Source of the DNA: Pseudomonas sp. MUP55
GTDB taxonomy: Bacteria > Pseudomonadota > Gammaproteobacteria > Pseudomonadales > Pseudomonadaceae
Assembly (NCBI RefSeq): GCF_034043515.1
Contig: NZ_CP138214.1
Span: forward strand, 1,116,001-1,180,000
Direction: 5' to 3'
DNA length: 64,000 nt
Made by a program: the position numbers and the translations under genes. Below the pieces are notes generated by a model, which saw only the letters and a program-made list of their open reading frames with translations, was not told the DNA's origin and made no database searches. This document shows, piece after piece, positions 26,269 to 34,915 of this stretch; position 1 is the stretch's first letter, and the number at the start of each line of letters is the position of its first letter.

Positions 26269-27591
26269 TTAGAACACGTTGATCGGATAATCCACAATCA
26301 CGCGGTACTCATCCACATCCCGATCCACCGCCGAGTAACCCTGGCCGCCGCGGTTGGTCGCCCATTGCAGGCGTACCGCCAGGTCTTTGGCCTTGCCGCC
26401 TTGCACCACGTATTTCAGGTCGATATCCCGCTCCCAGTGTTTGGCGTTCTTGCCATCGGCGCTGTACCAGCTGCTGTAGCCGCGGCTGTTGGGGTCGACG
26501 CGGGTCAGGTCGGTCTTGCCGCTGATATACGACACGGCGGAGGTGAGGCCGGGCAGGCCCAGGCCGGCGAAATCATAGGCGTACTTGAGCTTCCACGAAC
26601 GCTCGTTGGGGCCGTTGAAGTCCGAGTACTGCTGGGAGTTGTCCAGGTACACGCTGTCGCCCTGGGTGATGTAGTCGAACGGCGTGTTGCCGTTGACGCG
26701 CTGATAGGCAGCAGTGAGGCTGTGGTTGCCCACGCCCAGGGTGAGATGCAGGCTGTAGGTGTTGTTGTCGATATCGCCCAGCAGTGCCTGGCCGGTGTCT
26801 TGGGTGTGATAGTAATGCAGGCCGGGAGTCAGGCTGACCAGGTCGTTCAGGGCGTAGGTGTATTCGAGGTCGTAGTAGTACTGGTGCCACACGTCCTTGA
26901 GTTCGGAGGCGTACAGGTTGCTGGTCAGCCCGGCGATGCCGCTGAACGAAACGCCCGCCCAGTCCAGGTGCTGGCTGTCGGCATTGGCGGGCAATGCGCC
27001 GTAGCTGGTGCCGATGCGCCGATGGCCGCTCTGGTTGTAGAGCTTGGTGAAGCTGGCCTGGCCGCCTTCGAACATCCAGCCATCGAGGCTGTGGTTGGTC
27101 AGGCTGACGCCGCGAAACGTCTGGGGCAGCATGCGGGTCATGCCGCCGGCGATCACCGGGTTGTTGAGGAACAGGTCGCCGGCTTTCAATTCGGTATCGA
27201 ACGCACGCATTTTCAGGGTGCCGCCAGCGGTGGAGAACGCGCCGGGCGCCTTGCCGTTGCCGCTGCCGTACGGAAGGATGCTGGAACCGTCGGTGCCGCC
27301 GCCGCCGTCGAGCTTGAGGCCGAGCATGGCGTTGAGGTCCAGGCCGAAACCGACGGTGCCCTGGGTGTAGCCGGATTCGAAGGTGCCGATAAAGCCCTGG
27401 CCCCATTCCTTGCTGTCATCGGTGTGGATGTCGCGACGGTCGCGATTCATGTAGTAATTGCGGGTGTTGATCTTGAGGTGGGAGCCCTCGACAAAACCTT
27501 CTTGGGGCGTGGCGTCTGCCGCGTGGGCAAGGGGGATGATCGTTGCTGCGATTGCGAGGAATAACGGGGTGAACGTCAGCGAGTTCTTCAC
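26269..27591 (-). CDS. OprD-family outer membrane porin
   Basis: A 440-residue outer membrane channel of the OprD family, which in Pseudomonas imports basic amino acids, peptides or aromatic and carboxylic acids. A signal peptide runs to about residue 25 (PLAHA). [19 protein letters not shown] is the usual start of the mature barrel. [22 protein letters not shown] with MLPQTFRG, and the final VDYPINVF with terminal Phe, are family hallmarks. I choose GTG 27591 because AAAGGAG stands 8 bases before it. A TTG 21 bases earlier would include that ribosome site in the coding region. The substrate cannot be told from sequence. Confidence 0.88.
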   Translation of the reverse strand: MKNSLTFTPLFLAIAATIIPLAHAADATPQEGFVEGSHLKINTRNYYMNRDRRDIHTDDSKEWGQGFIGTFESGYTQGTVGFGLDLNAMLGLKLDGGGGTDGSSILPYGSGNGKAPGAFSTAGGTLKMRAFDTELKAGDLFLNNPVIAGGMTRMLPQTFRGVSLTNHSLDGWMFEGGQASFTKLYNQSGHRRIGTSYGALPANADSQHLDWAGVSFSGIAGLTSNLYASELKDVWHQYYYDLEYTYALNDLVSLTPGLHYYHTQDTGQALLGDIDNNTYSLHLTLGVGNHSLTAAYQRVNGNTPFDYITQGDSVYLDNSQQYSDFNGPNERSWKLKYAYDFAGLGLPGLTSAVSYISGKTDLTRVDPNSRGYSSWYSADGKNAKHWERDIDLKYVVQGGKAKDLAVRLQWATNRGGQGYSAVDRDVDEYRVIVDYPINVF

Positions 27592-27655
27592 CGGTGGAGC
27601 TCCTTTGGTCAATCATTAACGGCCAGTGTCGTGGGGGCTGCCTGGCCTTTTTTTC

Positions 27656-27687
27656 GGCAAAAAAAAGCCGCTGAAGTCAGCGGCTTT
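27656..27687 (-). terminator. Strong minus-strand terminator without an obvious gene
   Basis: A perfect hairpin AAAGCCGCTGA/TCAGCGGCTTT (27664-27687) is followed on the minus strand by eight T (27666-27659). On the plus strand only three T follow, so it acts on the minus strand. No coding gene precedes it within about 280 bases; the region upstream is the candidate small RNA described next. Confidence 0.85.
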
Positions 27688-27804
27688 AAGACAGATTCCC
27701 AGTGTAGAGCCCTGGAAATAAGTCGAGGGAAATTCGGGTGAGCGGGTAGCTGTCTTTGCCGTCGCGCTCATCGATGCGTCAAAGTAACGCAGGCGAGCGG
27801 TGCG
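27657..27804 (-). ncRNA. Candidate small RNA upstream of the porin gene
   Basis: On the minus strand, TTGGGC (27839-27834) and TACACT (27816-27811) are spaced by 17 bases. They would start a transcript near 27804 that ends at the strong terminator at 27664-27687, giving about 148 nt. A 51-codon frame inside it runs through the terminator stem and lacks a ribosome site, so coding is unlikely. I recognise no known Rfam family. Apart from this and the REPIN at 27871-27957, the 383-base gap from 27592 to 27974 shows nothing. Confidence 0.4.
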
Positions 27805-27870
27805 ATATAGAGTGTAACAAGATAATGACTGTTGCCCAAACCGCAACAGTGAGCATGCGGTGATACATAC

Positions 27871-27957
27871 GTGGGAGGGGGCTTGCCTCCGATAGCGGTG
27901 GGTCAGCCGGATTATCTGCAGCTGACTCACCGCCATCGGGGGCAAGCCCCCTCCCAC
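27871..27957. repeat. REPIN, TGTGGGAGGGGGC type
   Basis: Inverted arms GTGGGAGGGGGCTTGCCTCC.. and ..GGGGGCAAGCCCCCTCCCAC enclose about 31 bases, 17 bases after the stop of the histidine kinase gene. One arm carries CCTCC where the other has CCCCC. Confidence 0.9.
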
Positions 27958-27974
27958 ATTTTGATCGAGGTGTG

Positions 27975-29339
27975 TCAGACGGGCAGGGTGATGCCGAAGG
28001 TATTGCCGCCGCCTTCGCTGCGCACGAACACATCCCCGCCGTGCATCAGGGCAATTGCCTTGACGATGGCCAAGCCCAATCCGTGATTCGCGCCGCTGTT
28101 GCTGCGCGATGCATCCACGCGATAGAAACGCTCGAACAGGCGCGGCAAGTGTTCGCTGGCAATCGCATCCCCCGGGTTGGTCACGCCGATGGTGACCCAG
28201 CGTTCATGAGCTTCGATATTCACCTCAATGACGCTCCCCGGCGCTGTGTGCTGCACCGCATTGCTCAACAAGTTGATCAGCGCGCGGCGCAGGTGGGCTT
28301 TTTCGATGTGCACCTGGGCGTCACCCTGCACCCGTACCTGAACCTGGGCGTCTTCGAGGATGAAGTCCAGGTAGTCGAGGGTGGTAGCGACTTCGTCGGC
28401 GAGGGAGCTTTCGATCAGCTTGGTGGCCTTGCTGCCCTGATCGGCGCTGGCGAGGAACAGCATGTCATTGATGATCGAGCGCAGCCGCTCCAGCTCTTCC
28501 AGGTTCGACTGCAGCACTTCGAAGTAATGCTCGGCCGAACGCCCGCGGGTCAGCGCGACCTGGGTCTGACCGATCAGGTTGGTCAAGGGCGAACGCAGTT
28601 CATGGGCCACGTCGGCATTGAAGGATTCGAGGCGCGAGTAGGCGAGTTCGACGCGGTCGAGGGTGGCGTTGAACGAGTTGACGAACTGGCTCAGTTCCGG
28701 CGGCAGCGGTGACAATTGCAGGCGCCCGGAGAGTTTCGGTGGCGCGAGTTTCTGTGCTTCGTCCGAAAGTTTTTCCAGTGGCTTGAGGCCGATGCGCGAC
28801 ACCCAGAAGCCCAGTAACGAGGCCATGACCACCCCGACCAGCGCCAGGCTGATCAGCGCCACCAGCAGATGGTGCTGGGTGGCGCGGAAATTCTCGGTGT
28901 CGATGGCGATCATGAAGCGCAGCGGCGGGCGCTGGTCCTTGGCGGCGAACTGGCTCACCAGCACCTTGAACGGGTAAGCGTGGCCGGGCAGGTGCAGGTC
29001 GCGTTTACCGGTGGGGCCCTGGGCAAACGCACGGATCTGCGCGTCCGGGTCACCGTATTCGTAATTCGGGTCGCTGCTGACCACCCAGAAGCGAATGCGC
29101 TTGTCCTCTTCCCCCAGCAGCTTGAGCTTGGCCTTGATCTTGAGCCAATGCTCTGGCGTACCGAAGCGGTTCACCGAGGATTCGAGCACGCTGTAGCGCG
29201 CATCCAGCTCCGCCCCGGGCAATAGCCCCAGGCCGCGATCCACCTGCTGATACAGCGCGCCGCCGATCAGCACGAAGATCACCAGCGCCACCAGGGTGAA
29301 CATGCCGCTCAGGCGCAGGGCGATGGAGTTAGCGACCAC
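27975..29339 (-). CDS. Heavy-metal-type sensor histidine kinase (CusS/CopS-like)
   Basis: A 454-residue membrane kinase. A transmembrane helix lies near residues 12-32, a periplasmic sensor at about 33-175 and a second helix near 178-198. A HAMP linker follows, then the dimerisation box DVAHELRSPLTN with the phospho-acceptor His near 245. The ATP domain has NLLSNAVQHT, VTNPGDAI and HGLGLAIVKAIA. It starts at GTG 29339, overlapping the response regulator stop; a longer frame upstream lies inside that gene. The family senses Cu, Ag or Zn, but here the pair follows an RND pump and may sense its substrates. Confidence 0.85.
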   Translation of the reverse strand: MVANSIALRLSGMFTLVALVIFVLIGGALYQQVDRGLGLLPGAELDARYSVLESSVNRFGTPEHWLKIKAKLKLLGEEDKRIRFWVVSSDPNYEYGDPDAQIRAFAQGPTGKRDLHLPGHAYPFKVLVSQFAAKDQRPPLRFMIAIDTENFRATQHHLLVALISLALVGVVMASLLGFWVSRIGLKPLEKLSDEAQKLAPPKLSGRLQLSPLPPELSQFVNSFNATLDRVELAYSRLESFNADVAHELRSPLTNLIGQTQVALTRGRSAEHYFEVLQSNLEELERLRSIINDMLFLASADQGSKATKLIESSLADEVATTLDYLDFILEDAQVQVRVQGDAQVHIEKAHLRRALINLLSNAVQHTAPGSVIEVNIEAHERWVTIGVTNPGDAIASEHLPRLFERFYRVDASRSNSGANHGLGLAIVKAIALMHGGDVFVRSEGGGNTFGITLPV

Positions 29340-30021
29340 TTTGGTTTTCCAGCATGCGGTTCTCCAGCACGTAGCCCATGCCACGAATGGTGTGCAGCAG
29401 CTTGTGCTCGAACGGCCCGTCGAGTTTGGCGCGCAGGCGCTTGATCGCCACTTCGACCACATTGGCGTCGCTGTCGAAATTGATGTCCCAGACCATCTCG
29501 GCAATCGCCGTCTTGGACAGGATTTCACCCTGGCGCCGCGCCAAGACGCTGAGCAACGAGAACTCTTTGGCGGTCAGGTCCAGGCGCACCCCGTTGCGAC
29601 TGGCCTTGCGGCTGATCAGGTCGATCCACAAGTCGGCAACCGTCACCTGCACCGGCTCATGGCCACCGCTGCGCCGGGTCAGCGCTTGCAGGCGCGCCAC
29701 CAGCTCCAGGAACGAAAACGGCTTGCCCAGGTAGTCGTCGGCGCCTTCGCGCAGGCCGCGAATGCGGTCTTCCACGCGCTCGCGGGCGGTGAGCATGATC
29801 ACCGGCGTCTGTTTGCGTGCGCGCAATGCACGCAACACGCCGAAACCATCGAGCGCCGGCAGCATCACGTCGAGCACGATTACCGCGTAATCGTTCTCCA
29901 GCGCCAGGTGCAGACCTTCGACGCCTTCGCGCGCAATGTCGACGGTGTAGCCTTGCTCCGTCAGGCCGCGGTGCAGGTAGTCCGCGGTTTTTTCTTCATC
30001 TTCAATGATCAGGACGCGCAT
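29329..30021 (-). CDS. OmpR-family response regulator (CusR/CopR-like)
   Basis: A 230-residue transcription regulator. The receiver domain has the acidic pocket IIEDEE (6-10), phospho-acceptor Asp51 in VIVLDVMLP, and MLTARERVEDRIRGLREGADDYLGKPF. The C-terminal winged helix ends with VVEVAIKRLRAKLDGPFEHK. ATG 30021 follows AAGG closely. It lies 31 bases after the RND permease gene on the same strand and overlaps the kinase gene, so pump and regulator are probably one operon. Confidence 0.88.
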   Translation of the reverse strand: MRVLIIEDEEKTADYLHRGLTEQGYTVDIAREGVEGLHLALENDYAVIVLDVMLPALDGFGVLRALRARKQTPVIMLTARERVEDRIRGLREGADDYLGKPFSFLELVARLQALTRRSGGHEPVQVTVADLWIDLISRKASRNGVRLDLTAKEFSLLSVLARRQGEILSKTAIAEMVWDINFDSDANVVEVAIKRLRAKLDGPFEHKLLHTIRGMGYVLENRMLENQSGR

Positions 30022-30052
30022 GAGCCTTATGTTCCAGGGCGGGGCCTTGGCC

Positions 30053-33000
30053 TCAATGTGGGGTCGCCAGCGGGAGCGCTGGTGTGGGCCGATGGAAAAA
30101 CTTTTCAAGGTACAAGTATATGACCGGCGTGGTGAACAGCGTCAGCGCCTGGCTCACCAGCAAGCCGCCGACCACAGCGATGCCCAATGGCTGGCGCAGC
30201 TCCGCACCGGGGCCTGAACCGAGCATCAAGGGCACTGCGCCCAGCAACGCGGCGAGGGTGGTCATGATGATCGGCCGGAACCGTGTGACACAGGCTTCGT
30301 AGATCGCTTCCTCAGGCGCCAGGCCACGTACGCGCTGGGCCTCCAGGGCGAAGTCGATCATCAGGATGCCGTTTTTCTTGACGATGCCGATCAGCAGCAC
30401 CAGGCCGATCAGGGCCATGATCGAAAAATCCTGGCCCAGCAGCCACAGCATGATCAACGCGCCCAGGCCCGCCGAGGGCAAGGTGGAAATGATCGTCAGC
30501 GGGTGCACGAAGCTCTCGTACAGCACGCCCAGGATGATATAGACCGCGACCAGCGCGGCGAGGATCAGCCATGGCTGGCTGGCCAGCGAACTCTGGAAGG
30601 CCTGGGCCGCGCCCTGGAAATTACCGATGATGGTACTGGGCATGCCGATCTCGTTCTTGGCCTGGTTGAGCATGATCACCGCATCCCCCAGCGCCACGCC
30701 GGGGGCCAGGTTGAACGACAGGTTGGCGGCGGGGAACATGCCGTCATGGCTGATGGACAACGGCCCCACGCTGGCCGGGTCGACCCTGGCCAGCGCCGAC
30801 AGGGGCACCATCTCGTTGGTCAGCGGCGAGCGCAGGTAAAAATAGTTCAGGCTCTCAGCCTTGCCGCGCTGTTGACGGTCCAGCTCCAGCACCACTTGGT
30901 ACTGGTTGATCTCGGTCTGGTACTCGTTGATCTGGCGCTGGCCGAAGGCGTCGTACAGCGCCTGGTCGACGTCGGTGGCGGTCAGGCCGAAACGCGCGGC
31001 GGCCTGGCGGTCGATGCTGATGTGGGTGATGCTGCCGCCCAGTTGCAGGTCGTTGGACAGGTCGCGGAACGCCGGGTTGCCGCGCAGTTTTTCGGTGAGG
31101 CGCTGGGTCCAGGTGTTCAGCGTCGGGCCGTCGTTGCTCTTGAGTACGTACTGGTACTGGGCGCGGCTGGGGCCGGAGCTCAAGTTGATGTCCTGGCCGG
31201 CGCGCAGGTACAAGACGATGCCGGGCACCTTCGCCAGTTGCGGACGGATGCGGTCGATGAACTGGCTGGCGGAAACGTCGCGGTCAGCGCGGTCTTTCAG
31301 GGCAATCCAGAAGCGGCCGTTGGCGATGGTCTGGTTGCTGCCGGTGACACCCACGGAGTGGGAGAAGGCTTGCACCGCCGGGTCGGCCTTGACGATGTCG
31401 GCCAGCGCTTTGTGCTTGGCGACCATGTCCGGGTACGACACATCGGCCGCCGCCTCGCTGGTGCCCAGCACAAAACCGGTGTCCTGCACCGGGAAGAATC
31501 CCTTGGGGATAAAGACGTAACCGACCACGGCCAGGGCCAGGGTCACCACGAAGATCGCCGCCATGGTGCGTTGATGGGCCAGGGCACGCCGCAGGTTGCG
31601 CGCGTAACCGGCCAGCAGGCGCTCGCTGAACGTAGGCTTGGCATGAGCAGAATGGGTCGGCGCACGCATGAACAGTGCGGCGAGGGTGGGCGCCAGGGTC
31701 AGCGAGACCACCACCGAAATCAGAATGGTCGAGGTGGCCGTCAGCGCAAATTCCTTGAACAGCCGCCCGACCACGCCGCCCATGAACAGCAGCGGAATGA
31801 ACGCCGCCACCAGCGAGAAGCTGATGGACACCACGGTAAAGCCGATTTCACCCGAGCCCTTGATCGCGGCTTCGCGCTTGCCCAGGCCGGCTTCAAGGTG
31901 ACGGTGGATGTTTTCCACCACCACAATCGCATCGTCCACCACAAAGCCCACGGCAATCACGATGGCCACCAGGGTCAGGTTGTTCAAACTGAAGCCCATC
32001 ACATACATCAGCGCGAAACTGGCCACCAGCGATACGCCGAGCACGGCAGACACGATCAGTGTGGCCGACAGTTGGCGCAGGAACAGCGCCATCACCGCCA
32101 CCACCAGCAGGATGGCGATCAGCAAGGTCATTTCCACTTCATGCAGCGAGGCGCGGATGGTCTTGGTGCGGTCGGTCAATACGCTGACTTGCACCGTCGC
32201 CGGCAGCATGGCTTCCAGGCGCGGCAGCGCTTGCTGGATGCGGTCGACCGTGTCGACGATGTTCGCCCCGGGCTGGCGCGAAATCACCAGGTTGACCCCC
32301 GGTGTATCGCCGGACCAGGCCTGTACGTAGGCGTTTTCCGAACCGTTGATGACCTTGGCGATATCGCGCAGCTGCACCGGCGCGCCGTTCTTGTAGGACA
32401 CGATCAACTGGCCGTATTCGTCGGGGTGAAACAGTTGATCGTTGGTGGACAGGGTCGACACGCTGTTGGCGCCGTAGATCGCGCCTTTGGCCAGGTTCAG
32501 GCTCGACTGCTGGATGGCCAGGCGAATGTCCGCCAGCGTCAGGCCGACCGCCGCGAGTTTGTCGGGGGAGGCCTGCACGCGAATCGCCGGGCGCTGCTGG
32601 CCGGTGATGTTGATCTGGCCGACACCGTCGATCTGGCTGATCTGGCGCGCCAGCAGGGTTTCCACGTAGTCGCTCAGTTCGGTGCTCGGCATGCTGTCGG
32701 AGCTGACGCTGAGGATCAGCACCGGGCTGTCGGCCGGGTTGACCTTCTTCCAGGTCGGCAGGCTTGGCATATCGCTGGGCAGCTTGCCCGATGCGGTGTT
32801 GATCGCGGCCTGGACTTCCTGGGCGGCGGTGTCGATGCTTTTGTCCAGGGTGAACTGCAGGGTCAAGAGGCTTGAGCCCAAGGCGCTGCTGGAGGTCATC
32901 TGGGTCATGCCGGGGATGGCGCTGAATTGCACTTCAAGCGGCGTCGCCACCGACGAGGCCATGGTGTCCGGGCTGGCGCCGGGCAGTTGGGCGGTGACCT

Positions 33001-33148
33001 GGATCGTCGGAAATTCCGCTTCCGGCAGTGGCGCCACGGCCAGGCGCGGGAAGGCAATGACCCCCAGCAGCACCAGGGCAAAGGTCAGCAGCAGCGTGGC
33101 GACCGGGTGATCGATGCACCAGGCCGAGGGCGAGCGGCTGCCGCTCAT
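30053..33148 (-). CDS. RND multidrug efflux permease (MdtB/MdtC-like)
   Basis: A 1031-residue inner membrane proton-drug antiporter of the HAE1 family. It has twelve helices with two large periplasmic loops. GFVVDDAIVVVENI near residues 400-415 holds the essential Asp pair of helix 4 that carries protons. The N-terminal IDHPVATLLLTFAL and the pattern PADSPVLILSVSS resemble MdtB/MdtC/MuxB,C more than AcrB/MexB. Only one permease gene is present here, whereas mdtBC and muxBC come in pairs. The ATG overlaps the stop of the adaptor gene (ATGA). No outer membrane factor gene is adjacent. Confidence 0.88.
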   Translation of the reverse strand: MSGSRSPSAWCIDHPVATLLLTFALVLLGVIAFPRLAVAPLPEAEFPTIQVTAQLPGASPDTMASSVATPLEVQFSAIPGMTQMTSSSALGSSLLTLQFTLDKSIDTAAQEVQAAINTASGKLPSDMPSLPTWKKVNPADSPVLILSVSSDSMPSTELSDYVETLLARQISQIDGVGQINITGQQRPAIRVQASPDKLAAVGLTLADIRLAIQQSSLNLAKGAIYGANSVSTLSTNDQLFHPDEYGQLIVSYKNGAPVQLRDIAKVINGSENAYVQAWSGDTPGVNLVISRQPGANIVDTVDRIQQALPRLEAMLPATVQVSVLTDRTKTIRASLHEVEMTLLIAILLVVAVMALFLRQLSATLIVSAVLGVSLVASFALMYVMGFSLNNLTLVAIVIAVGFVVDDAIVVVENIHRHLEAGLGKREAAIKGSGEIGFTVVSISFSLVAAFIPLLFMGGVVGRLFKEFALTATSTILISVVVSLTLAPTLAALFMRAPTHSAHAKPTFSERLLAGYARNLRRALAHQRTMAAIFVVTLALAVVGYVFIPKGFFPVQDTGFVLGTSEAAADVSYPDMVAKHKALADIVKADPAVQAFSHSVGVTGSNQTIANGRFWIALKDRADRDVSASQFIDRIRPQLAKVPGIVLYLRAGQDINLSSGPSRAQYQYVLKSNDGPTLNTWTQRLTEKLRGNPAFRDLSNDLQLGGSITHISIDRQAAARFGLTATDVDQALYDAFGQRQINEYQTEINQYQVVLELDRQQRGKAESLNYFYLRSPLTNEMVPLSALARVDPASVGPLSISHDGMFPAANLSFNLAPGVALGDAVIMLNQAKNEIGMPSTIIGNFQGAAQAFQSSLASQPWLILAALVAVYIILGVLYESFVHPLTIISTLPSAGLGALIMLWLLGQDFSIMALIGLVLLIGIVKKNGILMIDFALEAQRVRGLAPEEAIYEACVTRFRPIIMTTLAALLGAVPLMLGSGPGAELRQPLGIAVVGGLLVSQALTLFTTPVIYLYLEKFFHRPTPALPLATPH

Positions 33149-34311
33149 GGCTGCACCTTGGCGTCAGCGGTCTGGATTATTTGCGGCGGCTCCTTGAGCA
33201 CTTCCACCAGGGCGCCGGCCTTGAGCCGCGACTGGCCATCGCTGACCAGCAGGTCCCCGGCCTGCACGCCCTTGATGATGTTCACCTCGCTGTTCTGGTA
33301 GGTGACCTGCACGGGCACCACTTCCACCTTGTCGCCGTTCAACCGGTACACGAAATGCGAGTCCAGGCCACGCTGCACCACCGTCGGCGGCACCACCAGG
33401 GCGTTCTTGTCGATGGCGGTCTGGATCTTGATGGTCACCAGTTGTCCCGGCCACAGCTTCTGTGCGCTGTTCGGGAACTCGGCCTTGGCGCGCAGGGTGC
33501 CGGTGGTGGAGCTGATCTGGTTGTCGATCAGGCTCAAGTGGCCTTCCCCCAACAGGTCGCCGGTCTGGCCGTCGGTATCGGCCCCCAGGTAGGCATCGAC
33601 GCTGGCTCTGTCGGGGGCGGCGATCAGGCCCTGCAGGGTCGGCAGCATTTGCTGGGGCAGGGAGAACTCAACGGCGATCGGGTCGATCTGGGTGACGGAG
33701 AACAACCCCTGGGTGTCGCTCATGCGCAGGAAGTTGCCTTCATCCACCGTGCGAATGCCGACGCGTCCACTGACGGGGGAGCGAATCTGGGTGTAGGAAA
33801 GTTGTACTTGAGCCGAATCAATCGCGGCCTGGTTCCCCTGCACCGTGGCCTTGAGTTGGTTCACCAGCGCCTGCTGCTGATCGTAGGTCTGCTTCGACAC
33901 GCCGTCGTCGACACTCAGTTCCTTGTAGCGTTTGAGGTTGACCAGCGCCACTTGCAGTTGCGCCTGGCTCTCCCCCAGTTGTGCCTTGGCCTGGTCGAGA
34001 CTGGCGCGGATCGAGCGGTCATCGATGCTTGCCAGCAGGTCGCCGGCCTTCACCTGCTGGCCCTCCTTGACCCGCAGCTGCGTGAGGATGCCGTCGATCT
34101 GCGGGCGGATTACCACGCTGTGCAACGACAACACCGAGCCGATCCCGCTGACGAACCGCGGGACATCCTGTTGCGCCACGCTCACCACGCGTACCGGAAT
34201 CGCACTGGGTGCCGCCAGCCTGGCCTTGGCGGGTCGAGTCAAGGTCCACGCGGCGATGGCCAGAACCAGGAGGGCGCCCACCAGCAGGGCCGTGTTTCGT
34301 TTTATGTGCAT
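33145..34311 (-). CDS. RND periplasmic adaptor (membrane fusion protein)
   Basis: A 388-residue adaptor linking the RND permease to an outer membrane channel. One N-terminal helix (about 5-23) anchors it. PQIDGILTQLRVKEGQQVKAGDLLASID is the biotinyl-lipoyl half, a coiled-coil hairpin lies near 100-170, and QIRSPVSGRVGIRTVDEGNF closes the lipoyl domain. ATG 34311 was chosen from homology. No good Shine-Dalgarno is visible on this strand, and AGGAGG there belongs to the plus strand. It is first in a four-gene operon of adaptor, permease, response regulator and kinase. Confidence 0.86.
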   Translation of the reverse strand: MHIKRNTALLVGALLVLAIAAWTLTRPAKARLAAPSAIPVRVVSVAQQDVPRFVSGIGSVLSLHSVVIRPQIDGILTQLRVKEGQQVKAGDLLASIDDRSIRASLDQAKAQLGESQAQLQVALVNLKRYKELSVDDGVSKQTYDQQQALVNQLKATVQGNQAAIDSAQVQLSYTQIRSPVSGRVGIRTVDEGNFLRMSDTQGLFSVTQIDPIAVEFSLPQQMLPTLQGLIAAPDRASVDAYLGADTDGQTGDLLGEGHLSLIDNQISSTTGTLRAKAEFPNSAQKLWPGQLVTIKIQTAIDKNALVVPPTVVQRGLDSHFVYRLNGDKVEVVPVQVTYQNSEVNIIKGVQAGDLLVSDGQSRLKAGALVEVLKEPPQIIQTADAKVQP

Positions 34312-34516
34312 AGGAGGAGCGCCGGAGGTGCAGTTGCAAGCCGCAAGCTGCAAGTTTGTGTGAGTGCCTTATAACCCGATAAGCCAGTCAGTACGGTGAC
34401 TGCAAACTGACAGCGGCGACAGCTGAGCGATTTCAACTTGCGCCGTGAAGCTTACCGCTGAAAGCTCCGGCCCCGTATACTCACGCCTTTACACCCATTG
34501 CTGCGCCGGAGCACTT

Positions 34517-34750
34517 ATGACTTCCCCGATCCAACCCCCTGTCGACGTGGCCGAATCCGTCGATTCGGTCGATGCCGACGGCGTTGAAAAAGCCGAAATC
34601 CCGGCGTTCAAGTTCCCCTTCAAGCCCGGTGAGCTGGCCAGCGCCAAGCAGGCTGGCCAGCCCTGGTACAAAGGTGGCGCCAGGAACGGCCATACCAAGA
34701 CGCCAGGCATGGCGCCGCCGGGCACACGCCGTTCGATGGGTAAACGCTGA
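34517..34750 (+). CDS. Small conserved Pseudomonas protein, unknown function
   Basis: A 77-residue soluble protein with no recognised domain. The N-terminal half is acidic (VDVAESVDSVDADGVEKAE). The C-terminal half is basic with FKPGELASAKQAGQPWYKGG and ends GTRRSMGKR. GGAG lies 7 bases before the ATG at 34517, which I prefer to an in-frame start at 34445. The composition suggests an unstructured nucleic-acid or ribosome-associated protein, but that is only a guess. It is divergent from the RND operon. Confidence 0.6.
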   Translation: MTSPIQPPVDVAESVDSVDADGVEKAEIPAFKFPFKPGELASAKQAGQPWYKGGARNGHTKTPGMAPPGTRRSMGKR

Positions 34751-34773
34751 GAGTAATACTAAGTCGCGTCGTA

Positions 34774-34817
34774 TAGGCAGTTGCCTACAACTTGCGTCGA
34801 TATTTCTACTTGTAGGC
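34774..34817. promoter_or_regulatory. Nested inverted repeats upstream of the binding-protein pair
   Basis: TAGGCA-GT-TGCCTA (34774-34787) overlaps a larger perfect inverted repeat, GCCTACAA (34783-34790) and TTGTAGGC (34810-34817), about 100-140 bases before the binding-protein start. Part of this, TATTTCTACTTGTAGGC, recurs with four changes at 35770-35786 before the second paralogue. It may be an operator or an mRNA leader structure. Confidence 0.45.
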
Positions 34818-34915
34818 CCGCGACCCTTTCTTGAAAGCTTGCCCAGCATCGCCGCGCCCTGATCATCCGTATCGGGACATGGCGACGCCGCTCTCTTCGG
34901 AAAAGGACGTTTCCC

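Noticed and set aside
27616..27957. 113-codon minus-strand frame upstream of the porin gene
   Set aside because: It begins inside a REPIN and runs through a strong terminator stem; a noncoding transcript explains the region better.
30503..32875. 790-codon plus-strand frame opposite the RND permease
   Set aside because: It is a shadow of the permease gene, with low-complexity His/Gln/Gly/Arg composition and no ribosome site or motif.
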